Shown here one piece after another: positions 22,739-33,362 of a stretch of DNA of 64,000 nucleotides. Numbering within the stretch: the first letter of the stretch is position 1; every line of letters starts with the position of its first letter. Origin of the DNA: Tamarix chinensis (Eukaryota; Streptophyta; Magnoliopsida; Caryophyllales; Tamaricaceae); assembly GCA_030549775.1 (NCBI GenBank), contig CM060181.1:32772753-32836752 (forward strand), written 5' to 3'. The notes under the pieces were generated by a model. The model was not told where the DNA came from. It made no database searches and saw only the letters and a program-made list of their open reading frames with translations. The translations under genes were made by a program, and so were the position numbers.

Positions 22739-23483
22739 TGTTATTGAAGAAGAATGTCAATCAAACTAAAAAGAAATTTGAAGTTGCAGAAGTCTTCAAC
22801 TCAAATGCATGGTTGGAAGTTTTTGATCTTCACCATGATCAAAATAATTCTAAATAGAAAAGGTTAATTTCTTTATAGAACTATACCTAAACTCTCTCAA
22901 GATAAACTTAAGTGAAGAGGAAGGAACAAAGGTTGAAATTTAACCAATAGTTTCAGCTTAATTTTTCATTCATTAATGTTCTTACCGCCTCCATCACTGA
23001 ATGTACAAGTCCATACACACACACACACACACATATGAGGATGATTTAAACCTTCACTAATCAAGCCCAAACTAGTCTACCTAATTAATAAAAAATTAAA
23101 CTAATACATGTCTATATGGTATATATAATGATTTACAATTACAATGACAATACATTACAAAGTACACATAAACTATCAAAGATACATAAAACCTAATCTT
23201 GATAATACATTGAACAATCGGGTAATCAAGGTTCATGTCTTGTAGCTTTGTCTTCCATGCACCTTTGTAACTCTTGCATTACCATTCTCTTGCACACTAG
23301 ATCTCCTTGGTGAAATCTTCTTCATGAAAACCTATATAATACATACAATAATCACTTAATGAAATATTATTGGGTTTATTATGAACGCATTTAAGATTTT
23401 TAAGAACAATTGGTATCATCTCCAAATATGCTAGCTCTTGACTTTCAGCATGAGAAGAATGAGATGGAGATACTCCTGCATTA
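22739..23483 (-). mobile_element. LTR related to the 30-38 kb gypsy element
   Basis: On the minus strand it begins (TA)ATGCAGGAGTATCTCC and continues with AGCATATTTGGAGATG, GCAAGAGTTACAAAG, CATGGAAGACAAAGCTACAA. These align in order with the gypsy LTRs at 29982 and 37448 (TGATGCAGGAGCATC, GCATATTTGGCTATG, ACAAGAATTACAAAG, CATGGTAGAAAAGACTACAA). It is clearly older or a different subfamily. It contains an (AC)n tract at about 23011-23032. No flanking gag, pol or target duplication was found, so a solo or truncated LTR is likely. Confidence 0.65.
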
Positions 23484-24394
23484 GTAGGGAAGGTAGGCAT
23501 GACAGTATGATAGAGGAAGCATGGTTGGGAGGGTTTTACATAGGAAAAAGAGGAGGAAGATGAAATCGAATGTAGGTTAGGTAGAAGGAAAAGAAAAGGA
23601 ATATGGGAGAAAGAAAAAGGGAAAAAGGATAAGTGTGAGCTTATGGTTATGATTAGGTTAAAACTTGTCACTGGCTAAATTAGGTAAGATTAAAATATTA
23701 ATCCTTTAGGATTAAGGTTAGGTTAAGGATATTATTTACCAAGAATTAAGATTAGGATTTTCAAATTCATATGTAATATACCCTAAGAGGGGATAAAAAT
23801 ATACACTTTTAGATTACTATCAATGAACAAGTAGGGAGTATTTAGGGCTTCAGCCAACACTAGAATGTGTCCAACTAGCCAGCTATAAGTGGAAATCCAT
23901 AAGTGAACTCAATGAGCACAATGAGGCTGTAAGATATAAAACTATGCATGCTTCTCATCACACAAAAACCTAGAATTTATTTTATGGAAAACTAGTCTGC
24001 TATAGTGGATGTGATTACTTTGAGGTTTCTAGTCATTTTAGTAGTGTTAGAGAGAGTGTGGATGCACCTCATGGATGTGATTTGTGCATTACTTATATGG
24101 GTCATTTGAAGCTAATATTAAAATAAAAATATCAAAGAGATTCAACATGCTCAAGAAATGGAAATAAAAATATAATACACTTCTTTGACTTTTATTACAG
24201 TTTTGACTCCCATAAAACTTTCCAAGCCACTTTTGGCCTTTTACTACTCCGATACTCTCTCTTTTTTTTTGTGTGTATTTGATTCTCAATGTTTTTATGA
24301 GTCTCATAGACATTTTAAAAATGTTAAACCAAGTTTTTTTTTTGTAAAAGACACTATTTATCATATTGATGTGTCTTAATCATGTTTTAAGTCT
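23484..24394. other. Unassigned spacer
   Basis: No gene, RNA or element supported. Confidence 0.45.
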
Positions 24395-26133
24395 TGAAAT
24401 TACCATTCTCACTATTAGAAATTTAAGAAACTTCAATTATCACTATGTTTTAATATTATTGATCATAATGATTTAAAAAAATATATAATTATTTTTTCCT
24501 ATCTAATTAGATATTTTTGGATATAATAAGCCATAAAAACTCAATTGTCTTCTTCCAAATCTTATCCTAACTTTATTAGAATCATTTTATATAACCCATT
24601 TAAGCCTCAGTAAACCCAATATCTTATATCCTAGAAGATTTGTCAAACTAGCTCCCTCCACCATTTTTTTTTGTTAATTCTGTATGCAACTTATTAAGTC
24701 TCTAAAATATCTAACCTTGACGAAAATTTCTCCCCTCATTTATTATTATTTTATTTAACTTCTTCTTCTCTTTTCTCCCATAGAAAGTACCACACTGTTC
24801 CCCTTTATTCCTCCGTTTTTTTCTTTTTTTCTTTGATCCTTGTTATATTTTGTGTTGTTCTGACATTTTTGGTGGCTTTGCTCAAGGCTCTCAAGGAGGA
24901 GGTTTTTCTTTATTATCTATTAAGATTTTTTCCCTACATAATCAACTAACTTAAAGTATATAGAATTTTTAAGTGTTAGCATGTGTATTTGAGGATTTTG
25001 GTGAAAAAGAGCAAGTTTGGCCCTTTTGTTTAGCTCTCGCCTATCTTGTCTTTTGGCATGATTTTGTGGTTATTTATTTATTTTTATGCTTCCACTGATT
25101 TTTTTTAAATTTTTTTAGATAAATTTTGAGGCATAACATGTTTAGGTTTGAACATGATTAGGCCATGTTTGGTTAGATTTAGGTTTTAAGTATGTTTAGG
25201 GGGATTTGTTCTTTTAAAATCTTTGATTCAATTTTTTCTAGAATTTCTATGGTTCTCCCATGTGCTTCATGTAATATCTGATAATTATATGAATTTTCAT
25301 GAATTGTTGTAAAATATGATGTGATTTATGATTTAATCTTTTTTTAGGTGACAAATTTGTCTCTTTACCTTACTTTTGTCTTTATTATGCGTACTTCTCA
25401 ACTTGAGTATGTTAATTATGTTATAAATGAGATTAGGTTTAATTTTCATGATTTTTGGAAGTGGTAAAGTATTTATTTCATTATTAATGATTTTCAAATG
25501 AAGAGGGGAAAATAAGTCTTTTAGTAAAAGTTTAAATATTTTGAGATATTTTATGGATATTTGGGATATTTTGAAAAAGTTGATCTTATCTTAAATAATT
25601 ACCTTATTAGAAATAGTAATGGATGTGAATAGCAATTGATGTCACTTAGACCCCTTTCTATTTAGCGGGTGACCTATGAGACATATAGGCCTTTAGTGAC
25701 AAATATGATGCCACATAGGCTTAATGATAGGGTGATAATATTAGATGAGAATCCTTATCTCATGAAGTGGGACCATCTGATGTTAGTAAGGCACAATCAA
25801 AAGTTAATAGATGTCCATCATGTTGTAGTTACTAGATTCCCATAGGGTATATTAGAATGTCGTGTTCCATATTGTAAAGGAAAATGTGTTATTTTAGTGA
25901 AGTTTTATAAGCATATTTAAATGGCTTATTTGTAGAAGCATGATAAATTTAATAGTATGAATAGTAGGATGGGTTATAAGTTTCTTATGACAACATGTTC
26001 TTTTATTTAGAAGTATGTTATATTTGATATAGGTGATAATTGTGTGAGAATTTTAGTAGGGATATTTATATGATAGTTGAGAGGTATTGTAGGGTGTGAA
26101 TACGTAAAAATGTAAATATTTTTATGTGAATAC
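24395..26133 (+). mobile_element. Long LTR A, 5' part
   Basis: The region runs AT-rich DNA, then a pyrimidine-rich tract (about 24760-24840, TTCTTCTCTTTTCTCCC), then AT-rich sequence, the same internal order as LTRs B, C, D and G. It is cut at 26133 by LTR B and resumes at 29785. The 5' boundary is a guess at TGAAATTACC (24395), similar to the TGAAATGCCCC start of LTR G; no target duplication supports it. Confidence 0.45.
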
Positions 26134-26480
26134 TATAACACCCCCAAAATTTACACAAATTTTTTTAACAATACTTGTAATTTAAAACTGTAAAATTTCT
26201 AGGGATGCTACCGCCACACTTAGTACTAGACCAGTTCGCTCTTACCGTTCCGGTACCAAGTGCTAAGGCTAAGAAAACACTACCAATAACATCATTAATA
26301 ATCCAAATTTATAAAAACAAAAATCAGAGTATGCGTAAGTCTTTATATAATTCAAAATACTAGCTATTGTTTTTCAGATAATAAATAAACAAAATTAATA
26401 AAATTGTTTCTGCAACTCAAACATAATAAAAAGGGAAACATGAATAATAATGTAAAAAGGAAAACAGCCACACCACTCCA
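26134..26480 (-). repeat. Left inverted repeat of LTR B
   Basis: This is the reverse complement of 29433-29779 with scattered mismatches. It includes the CCGCCACACTTAGTAC block, TAATAACATCATTAATAATC-type stretches and GAAACAATTTTATTAAT. It therefore holds an LTR 3' end in reversed orientation at the 5' side of the unit. Confidence 0.88.
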
Positions 26481-26649
26481 GCATGAATTGCCCCACTTCC
26501 CTTTTCTCCCACACGATCTCCCCATTTTCTCTCGCGAAGGTCGGGCATGATTTGAAATCGTGTTGACCGATCAACACCACAATTACCCCAATAACTCACT
26601 GGCATTGACCCCCTGCCAACTTCCAGTGCTCGACCCTACCCTCTAACAC

Positions 26650-26657
26650 TATAAATA
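26650..26657 (+). promoter_or_regulatory. TATA box candidate of LTR B
   Basis: TATAAATA lies before a GC-rich then pyrimidine-rich leader, the arrangement expected of an LTR promoter on the plus strand. Transcription start would be expected about 30 bp downstream. Inference from sequence only. Confidence 0.5.
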
Positions 26658-28159
26658 CCCCTTTTGTAGTATGATTTCGAGATTTTTTTTCCCAAAATCC
26701 TAAGTGCAAACTTGTGCGCCACCGTGACTTCAGACGCGCCGTTCGCCGCCGTTAGCCAATGTCGCCGCCACCTCTTCCTCCAAAATTCTTCCTTGCATAC
26801 TACTCTAGCTAAATAAGGTTTCCACCTCCTTCGATTCTTCTCGCACGAGCCACTATAGGTGTACAAAATCCCCTGTCCATCTCGCAAAAATTTTGCCTCG
26901 TAACCTTTAAACCACCGTCCACCACCATATCCACCACTTCTACTTCCTTCTGCACCACCCAAAAACTTCTACTAATTCTCCTCCACCGAACCATAACCTT
27001 ATTTTATCTTTTCCCCTTCTCTTTCCCTCTTTTTCTTCATCTTCTTCCCTTTTAGACTTCTTTTCCGGCCACCGCTGTGTACCACCGTCGGTGCTACCCA
27101 TTCCCACCGACTCAAGGTGAAACTCTAGACCTTTTCAGCCCTTCTTTTCTATTTATTTTAATTTATTCTATTTTTATTTCAATTTTTAGCATTTATTCAA
27201 ATATAATTATTATCATTATCATTATTATTATTATTGTTATTAGATGTATTATTATTGATAAATTTTTTTGGCAGGGTGGAGATTATTCTTGAGTTAATTA
27301 GATTGTTAGTTTCAAATTTTAGGAGTTTATTTGAATTATTATAAATTTATTATAATTATTAATACTATTATTAATATTATTATGATTAGTATAATTATTT
27401 TATTATTATTGTAATTATTTCAGGAGAGCCGAAACCTAAATTTTTAATTAGGTCTCACACCCTTATGTTTTTATTACTATTTTTAATATTATTAATATTA
27501 TTATGATTATTATCTTTACTAATTTAATATTATTATAAGTATATATATTATTAATACTACTAATAGTAATCTTATTATTTGGGCAGGTTCGAAAACCCAC
27601 CTTGTAATTTTAAAATTTATATTATTATTATTACTAATATTTTGTTAATATTAATATTAATATTAATATTATCTTTAGCAACATTATTTTGGTGAAGGGT
27701 GGAAACCCTTATATCACCGTTCATTTTAAATTATATTGGTATTTTTATTAGTATTTTTAGTAGTATTTTGTATAGTTAATTTTAGTATAGTATTATTTTA
27801 ATTAAAAACCAAGTCTTAGGATACGTTAGTAAATTATAGCATTTTTAGGAGGGAACCTAATCCTAGTATTTTTCCTATAATAGGTGAGCCCAGTCAAAGC
27901 CCTCAAGTGGTATAGGAGTGTGCTCCAAGACCTCTGACATTTTAGGTAAGGGGTGCTAAGGTCATTTGTGTAATATGTGATTATATGCCATGCATGCCAT
28001 GTGATATGACTTATTGTGTATTTTATGTGCATGTTGTATAATTATTATGAATGCAGTATGATATGGAGTGGAGGTATGTTTTGTGTAAGTAATTGTGGCA
28101 TGAGAATTATGAGTCTGAGTGTGTTATTATTACGGTATTGATGTGGCCCATAAGACATG

Positions 28160-28500
28160 CATGATGGGGTTGTAAAATAATGGTTGCAAGGTGGTATTAG
28201 GGTTTGCATGGTATTATTATGTTTTGCATGGTGGTATTATGGTCGCATGGTGGTATTATGGTTACATGGTGGTATTAGGGTTTGCATGGTGGTATTTGGG
28301 TTTACATGGTGGTACTAGGGTTTTGCATGGGAGTTAGGGTTTTGCATGGGAGCTAATGATTGCATGAGAGTTAGGGTTTTCATAGGAGCCAGGGTTTGCA
28401 TGGAGTTAGGGTGTGTATGGAAGAAGGGTTTACGTAGAGTTAAGGTTTGCATGGGAGCTTGGGTTTGTATATTAGGGTTGCATGGGTGTTAGGGAGTGCT
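28160..28500 (+). repeat. Minisatellite in LTR B
   Basis: Degenerate tandem units of about 20-24 bp with consensus close to GCATGGTGGTATTAGGGTTT, shortening to GCATGGGAGTTAGGGTTT toward the right. The TTAGGG part is fortuitous because the rest of the unit is conserved too. It occupies the same place as the unrelated minisatellite of LTR D. Confidence 0.85.
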
Positions 28501-28635
28501 ATGGTTAACTCTCGTGGTGGTGGTTAACTAGAGTTGGAGGATGAAAACTATAGAAGGTAGTCATGCATGTCTGGGTCAAATCTTGTGAATAAGATACTTA
28601 AGATATTAATTACTTAAAGTGGAAGACATTGAGAT

Positions 28636-29050
28636 GGGACCAACCAATCCACCGGTCAGGAATAGTGGTTAGGGTTTTTACCCTATGTGCGACCGATCTA
28701 CCAGTTATAATAGTGGTTAGGACATGATGTCCTATATGTGACCGACCCACCGGTTATGATAGTGGGGGATCCCGATCTCAATGGAAAATAAAGCAGAGTT
28801 TTGCTAAGGCAAATAAAAGACACTAATCACTTACAGTGGAATACCATGCGAGCAAGAACCGAACCGATCCACTGGTTAGCAATAGTAGTTAGGGTTATAC
28901 CCTATATGTGACTGATTCAACGGTTATAATAGTGGTTAGGGTTGTACCCTATATGTGACCGATCCACTAGTAATAATAGTGGTTAGGGCATGATGCTCTA
29001 TGTGTGACTGGCCCACCAGTTATAATAGTGGGGTGTTCCTATACTCGCAT
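28636..29050 (+). repeat. Array of small covarying hairpins in LTR B
   Basis: About seven units of 47-49 bp in two clusters (28636-28779 and 28850-29050), each with CCACCGGTTATAATAGTGG (or variant) followed by a short palindrome. The palindromes are TAGGGT-TTTT-ACCCTA (28670-28685), TAGGACATGATGTCCTA (28718-28734), TAGGGT-TAT-ACCCTA (28890-28904), TAGGGT-TGT-ACCCTA (28937-28951) and TAGGGCA-TGA-TGCTCTA (28984-29000). Stem bases change on both sides together, which suggests selection for folding in RNA or DNA. Function unknown. Confidence 0.8.
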
Positions 29051-29274
29051 GGAATTGATAAAAAGGTATAGTGTGAATTGACTTCTGATAAAAGAAAGAT
29101 TAAATTATTAATCTGGACCTTTTCGGGCCTTATGTGTGGGCTTGTTGATTATAGGCTTTGGATTTCTCTATACGCTTTTATGTATCATATGTGTGATTTG
29201 AAATTGTATGTTGATTATTATCCTACATGATTTGATGTGTTTGTGTATTGGCCTTAGTGCTCGGTTACCTTACT

Positions 29275-29330
29275 CAGTACGTAGCGTACTGATCACCCGT
29301 TTTATGGGTGCTACTCATTCCCATGAGTAG
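29275..29330 (+). promoter_or_regulatory. LTR B hairpin pair
   Basis: CAGTACG-TAG-CGTACTG (29275-29291) is a perfect 7-bp stem with a 3-nt loop. Nineteen bases later CTACTCATTCCCATGAGTAG (29311-29330) is a perfect 8-bp stem with a TCCC loop. A TTGCAGGTAGG block follows (29349-29359). The same pair, with compensated stems, occurs in LTRs D, F and H. It lies about 490 bp from the LTR end, perhaps near RNA processing or packaging signals; that is inference. Confidence 0.75.
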
Positions 29331-29432
29331 AAGGCCCATCTGACCTGTTGCAGGTAGGAGACGTTTATTTCGATGCTATCAATGTCTATGGGACATCAGG
29401 AGGGGCCGAGTGATTGTGGGTTGGATCAGGTC

Positions 29433-29779
29433 TTGGAGTGGCCTGGCCGTTTTCCTTTTTAGATTATTATTCATGTTTCCCTTTTTATTATGTTTGAGTT
29501 GCAGAAACAATTTTATTAATGTTGTTTATTTATTATCTAAAAAATAGTGGCTAGTATTTCAAATTATATAAAGACTTATGCATACTCTGATTTTTATTTT
29601 TATAAATTTGGATTATTAATGATGTTATTGGTAGTGTTTTCTTAGCCTTAGCACTTGGTACCGGAATGGTAGGAGTGAACCAGTCTGGTACTAAGTGTGG
29701 CGGTAGCATCCCTAGAAATTTACAGTTTTAAATTACAAGTATTGTTAAAAAAAAATGTGTAAATTTTGTGGGTGTTACA
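29433..29779 (+). repeat. Right inverted repeat of LTR B (normal LTR 3' end)
   Basis: It carries the AGCCTTAGCACTTGGTACCG and AAGTGTGGCGGTA blocks found near the 3' ends of LTRs D and, more weakly, A, and ends GGGTGTTACA. It pairs with 26134-26480. Confidence 0.88.
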
Positions 29780-29784
29780 AATAC

Positions 29785-29981
29785 CATGTAAGGCTTTTTC
29801 TTGGTGCTCATTATGAAATCTGCTTTATTATAATCTACTAAATTTTAACATGTCCTTATATGTCTTTTTGTGTGAGCATGCTATCGTTGTTAGTTAGGTA
29901 TGCTTACTTAGTACATATATCATACTAATATTATGCTTGTTTATTTTTCTATGTGTAGGTGCAAATGGTTTTTCTGCAACT
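29785..29981 (+). mobile_element. Long LTR A, middle part
   Basis: Between LTR B and the gypsy element. It holds the LTR hairpin at 29908-29928 (stem TTAGTA/TACTAA), then GTGTAGGTGCAAATGG, positions equivalent to the CAGTACG hairpin and TGCAGGT block of LTR B. This supports assignment to a long LTR interrupted on both sides. Confidence 0.55.
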
Positions 29982-30773
29982 TGATGCAGGAGCATCCCAA
30001 GCTCAATCTCAATATTATTCTTCAGGGGATGAAGAACAAGAAGTAGTATGCTTGGAGATAAAACCCATTACGCTTGAAAATTATTGTGATTCTAATGCTT
30101 TATTAAGTAACTTTTGCAGGTATTATATACTTTTGCAAGAAGTTTAATCTATTGAAGATCTTTGATATATAAGACAATGGTATTACAATAATTACAAATT
30201 TTCATGGAAGATAAGGCTACAAGAGACAAAGTTGGATTACATATGTTAAATTAATGTATTAAATATTTAGAGTTTATATAGTTTTGTTATTTTGTTGTAT
30301 ACTTTTTAATGCTTGTAAAATGTCATTGTAATTAATATGTATATACTAGTGCCATGCAAATGGATTACTTTTGTTAATAAGGCCAAGATCTATGGGCTGA
30401 TTAATGAAAGGCCTGCATGTGTACAAGTTTATATATATACCTTGTACGTTGATCATCATAACATGGAATGAGAATTAATGAAACTATGGAATAGAGAATC
30501 GACACCAAGAGAGAGTTTTTGATCTTCTTCTTATCTTCTTCTTCAAGAGAGGGTCTTGGAGATTTTTAGAGAGAGTCTTTATAGAAATAGAATATTTCTC
30601 TTTAGAAGGTTATTGATCTTAGAGTAAATCATTGCCACCATCCCACCGAAACAACAAGTGAAACTTCAACAATTCAACATCAAAGGAAAACTTGTGAAGA
30701 CTTGTATAACTTGAGGACTAAGAGAAAATTTTCTGGAATGTTGAAGATTGTTTGTTGATGATCTTCCACATCA
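29982..30773 (+). mobile_element. Gypsy 5' LTR
   Basis: TG...CA ends; about 790 bp. It aligns along its whole length with 37448-38269 with substitutions and small indels; the 3' LTR is longer mainly because of an (AT)n tract. GATCTTCTTCTTATCTTC near 30520 looks like a pyrimidine-rich U5 region. Confidence 0.9.
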
Positions 30774-30777
30774 AATG

Positions 30778-30789
30778 TAGTATCAAAGT
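30778..30789 (+). other. Primer-binding site (mutated)
   Basis: TAGTATCAAAGT, four bases after the 5' LTR, is a decayed form of TGGTATCAGAGC, the initiator-Met tRNA complement. Confidence 0.65.
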
Positions 30790-31944
30790 AGGCAGCTTGG
30801 CATTAATAACACAAGTGCAAGTTCAACGCAAGTGTCGACTACAACACAATCACCATTGAAGTTCCTTGATTAAATTCTTTTTGAATATTTTTACAACCTT
30901 CATGTTTTTACATGATCTTTGCATGTAGTAGTGTATTCTTGCATGATTCTTGAAGGTATCTTGAAGGATAGTGCATAAGGCTTTTGACATAAAGATAGGA
31001 AGTTTTTGTGTTAAAATTGAGTACAGAATTTTGTAAGTGTAGTGTGTGTCTTTTTAAATGTTTTTAATCTTTAGTTGTTTGCATAAAAGTGTTCATACTT
31101 AAGGTGTCTTTGATTTTGGTTGATCACGTGTGGTGATCATAACTTAGTATTAGAATCAACTAGTGTGCATGTTTTGTAAGAACCTTAGTTGAAGTGATTT
31201 AGCTAAGTAGAGTGTTTGAGTTTTATTTGTTTTGGTCATGTGTTTTTAGATTGTTTTTTTCGAATATTGTATCTCATTATAAAGTAGAATTAGTGCAGGT
31301 TGGAATTTTTTCTTCCCTACATGAAATTGTATGTGAAGTATTCGAATGCATGCATAAACTTGTAAGGGTTTTTCGAAGTGAATTTTTCAAAACTTGCTGA
31401 ATTCTATATCAAGAATTTACCAAGATAAGTGTTTAGTAATCATGGTGTAATTAGTTTATTTGCTTTCTTATTGTGTGTTTGATTCATTGGAGTCAAAATA
31501 TTGTGCAAGAATTGAACAATAACAATATAGTGGTATTGAGTTGTTTCAGTCTTCATCTGCTAAAATCCCTAGTGGAATTCAAGTGTGTTTAGGGTTGTTG
31601 TAATCAAACCATGGAGAGAGGAAAATTTTTCAAGCCATGTTTGAAGCTATTAAAAAACTATAAAACAATTTAGATTCCACTAATACTCAAATTAGGTAAA
31701 TTACTGCAATACAAACACAATTACAACAGTTAGAATCTAGATTTACCGAATAAGAATCGGTCCAAAACATCCAATAACAAAGGTAGTTCTATGAAGACTG
31801 AATAGGGAGTGCCATAAAATCAACCAATCCAGCTAGGGGAAGGAAGGTATGCAAACTCAAGAGAAGACCATGATAAAGCGTCTATAGGGAGTGGAAGTAA
31901 CCAAAAGATCCATGACTATCAACCAAAGTATCATAAAAAAAGAA
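30790..31944 (+). other. Gypsy leader region
   Basis: Between primer site and recognisable gag; 1.15 kb, longer than common leaders. No protein motif is visible before 31945. It probably holds the untranslated leader plus the degraded gag N-terminus. Confidence 0.45.
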
Positions 31945-32442
31945 GATAAAGGCATTGAGCTTGATCTTTCCGATTTTGATGGTAAACTTGATGTATAATT
32001 TTTTCTTGATTGGTTAAATGAAATGTAGGCTATCTTTGAATTTAAATATTATCATGATGAGAAAAAATATAAACTAGCTACTCTTACGTTTAAGAAGTTT
32101 TCTAGGATATGATATGATAATTTGAAGAGGACTAGGGAACGAAAAGGAAAAAAAATTTGGGATAAAGTTAAGAAGCATCTAAGAAAGAATTTTATACCTA
32201 AAGAGTATGAGGAAGATAATTATATTAGATTTACAACTCTTAGAGAAGGACTTTTAAGTGTTAAATAATATGTTAGGGAGTTTGAAAGATTGACACTTGT
32301 ATGTGATATCGATAAAAGGAAGGAACAAACATGTGCTAGATTTTTAAGCGGCCTTAAAATGATGATTTGAGACAAAGTTAAGACTTGTCTATATGATTAT
32401 TTAGATGATATGATTAAGCTATCCTTAAGATTTGAAAAATAA
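31945..32442 (+). pseudogene. Gypsy gag relic
   Basis: One frame with several stops encodes LDLSDFDGKLDV, FFLDWLNEM, IFEFKYYHDEKKYKLATLTF, IWDKVKKHLRKNFIPKEYEE, VREFERLTLVCDI, KEQTCARFLSGL and LSLRFEK, the Retrotrans_gag pattern (F-x-G...(Y/F)-L-x-W-x-x-x-(M/V)-x-x-(I/F)-F...K-x-x-(L/F)-A...W-x-x-(L/V)-K-x-x-(L/M)-(R/K)-x-x-(F/Y)-(V/I)-P). The fragment at 50889-51101 is from the same family. Gag forms the particle and binds the RNA; stops make this copy non-functional. Confidence 0.82.
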
Positions 32443-32607
32443 AATAATTCCACGAAGCCTCATGCCAAGCAAATTACTCCATCTGCAAGATATTACTCAA
32501 GTACTCAAGCTACTAAGTTTGGAGTGAGTACTTCAACTTATACAAGTCTTGATAAAAACCAAGGGACTACTAGAGAGGAGAAAGGAAATAATAAAGTCAA
32601 CAAAGTG

Positions 32608-32664
32608 TCTAAGAGGCAATGTTTCAAATGTTAATGATTCGGACACTTTGCTCGTAAATGTCCT
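32608..32664 (+). pseudogene. Gag CCHC zinc knuckle
   Basis: CFKC, two stops, then FGHFARKCP gives the C-x2-C-x4-H-x4-C spacing with all four zinc ligands (32620-32664), broken only by stop codons between the second Cys and the His. It would bind element RNA. Confidence 0.75.
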
Positions 32665-32861
32665 AATCAAAAGGTATTATACATCTAGGAAATTTAAGCC
32701 ATGGAAACTTGTAGAGAAGATCTTGAATTGAGCCTATTAAGAAAATTTCTTATGAGTTAGAGAAGAAAGAAAATGCTTGATATATATTGCAAATAGCTCT
32801 TCAAGTCCAAGATAGTGAGCAACCTAATCAATGAGAAAAGATATTTAAGACTAAAGGAAGA

Positions 32862-33119
32862 GTGAAGGATACGGTTTATCAAGTTATCATTGATAGTGGA
32901 TCTTTTACGAATGTAGCCAATGAGAGGATGGTGAAGGATTTAGGGTTGAAGACTACACCACATCCAAATCCTTATTCTCTTCAATTGTTAACCAAGTACA
33001 AGGGAGTCAAGGTAACTAAACAAACCCTAATCTCATTTCAAATTGGCGATTATCATGATGATGTGCTATTTGATGTTTTACCTATGGATGCATGTGAAAT
33101 CTTATTAGGTAGACCCTAG
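32862..33119 (+). pseudogene. Gypsy aspartic protease relic
   Basis: An uninterrupted 85-codon stretch holds the catalytic block IIDSGSFTNVA, DLGLKTTPHPNPYSLQ, the flap-side region YHDDVLFDVLPMDACEILLG and a final RP before a stop. These match retropepsin-like proteases of gypsy elements, with Asp-Ser-Gly replacing Asp-Thr-Gly as is common in plants. It would cut the polyprotein. The start shown is just the first Met in the open stretch; the true protein is a Gag-Pol polyprotein. Confidence 0.85.
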
Positions 33120-33362
33120 CAGTATGATAGAAATTCTATTCATCATGGTATTACTAATGAATATCTATTTGAGAAGGATGAGAAGAAGAATAAACTTAAA
33201 CCTACTAAATGTGATAATGAGAGCATAGTCGAGAATAAAAAGAATTAATTCTTACATGAAAAGGTTATGGTCAGATGTTGTAAAGAAGAAGGAAGTCGCT
33301 ATGCTATGATTATGAAGGAATCCCTTCAAGGGGGGAAAAATAATGATAATCCTCAATTATAA

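Larger units (their letters stand above)
26134..29779 (+). mobile_element. LTR B: long LTR unit with inverted ends and 5-bp target duplication
   Basis: This 3646-bp unit is flanked by a perfect AATAC duplication (26129-26133 and 29780-29784). It starts TATAACACCCCC (from TGTAACACCC) and ends GGGTGTTACA, as LTR-integrase products do. The internal order matches LTR D: GC- and pyrimidine-rich leader, AT-rich part, minisatellite, hairpin array, hairpin pair, then the AGCCTTAGCACTTGGTACCG block near the 3' end. Oddly, the first 347 bp are an inverted copy of the last 347 bp, so the usual U3 start is missing. No gag or pol. It interrupts LTR A. Class II (MULE) origin was considered but the 5-bp duplication and LTR-like interior argue against it. 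Confidence 0.78.

Noticed and set aside
23297..23671. 124-codon minus-strand open frame as a gene
   Set aside because: Its second half is the start of the gypsy-family LTR at 22739-23483; the first part is low-complexity Ser/Phe-rich.
28160..28500. Interstitial telomeric repeats (TTTAGGG)
   Set aside because: The TTAGGG parts sit inside longer GCATGGTGGTATTAGGGTTT units of 20 bp or more; no head-to-tail 7-mers.
28636..29050. CRISPR-like array (regular repeats with variable parts)
   Set aside because: Plant nuclear context, diverged units, no constant repeat with unique spacers; better explained as LTR hairpin repeats.
26134..29779. LTR B as a Mutator-like DNA transposon with long inverted ends
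   Set aside because: A 9-bp duplication fits poorly, while a perfect 5-bp duplication fits TG...CA-like ends; interior and 3' end match other LTRs; no transposase seen.
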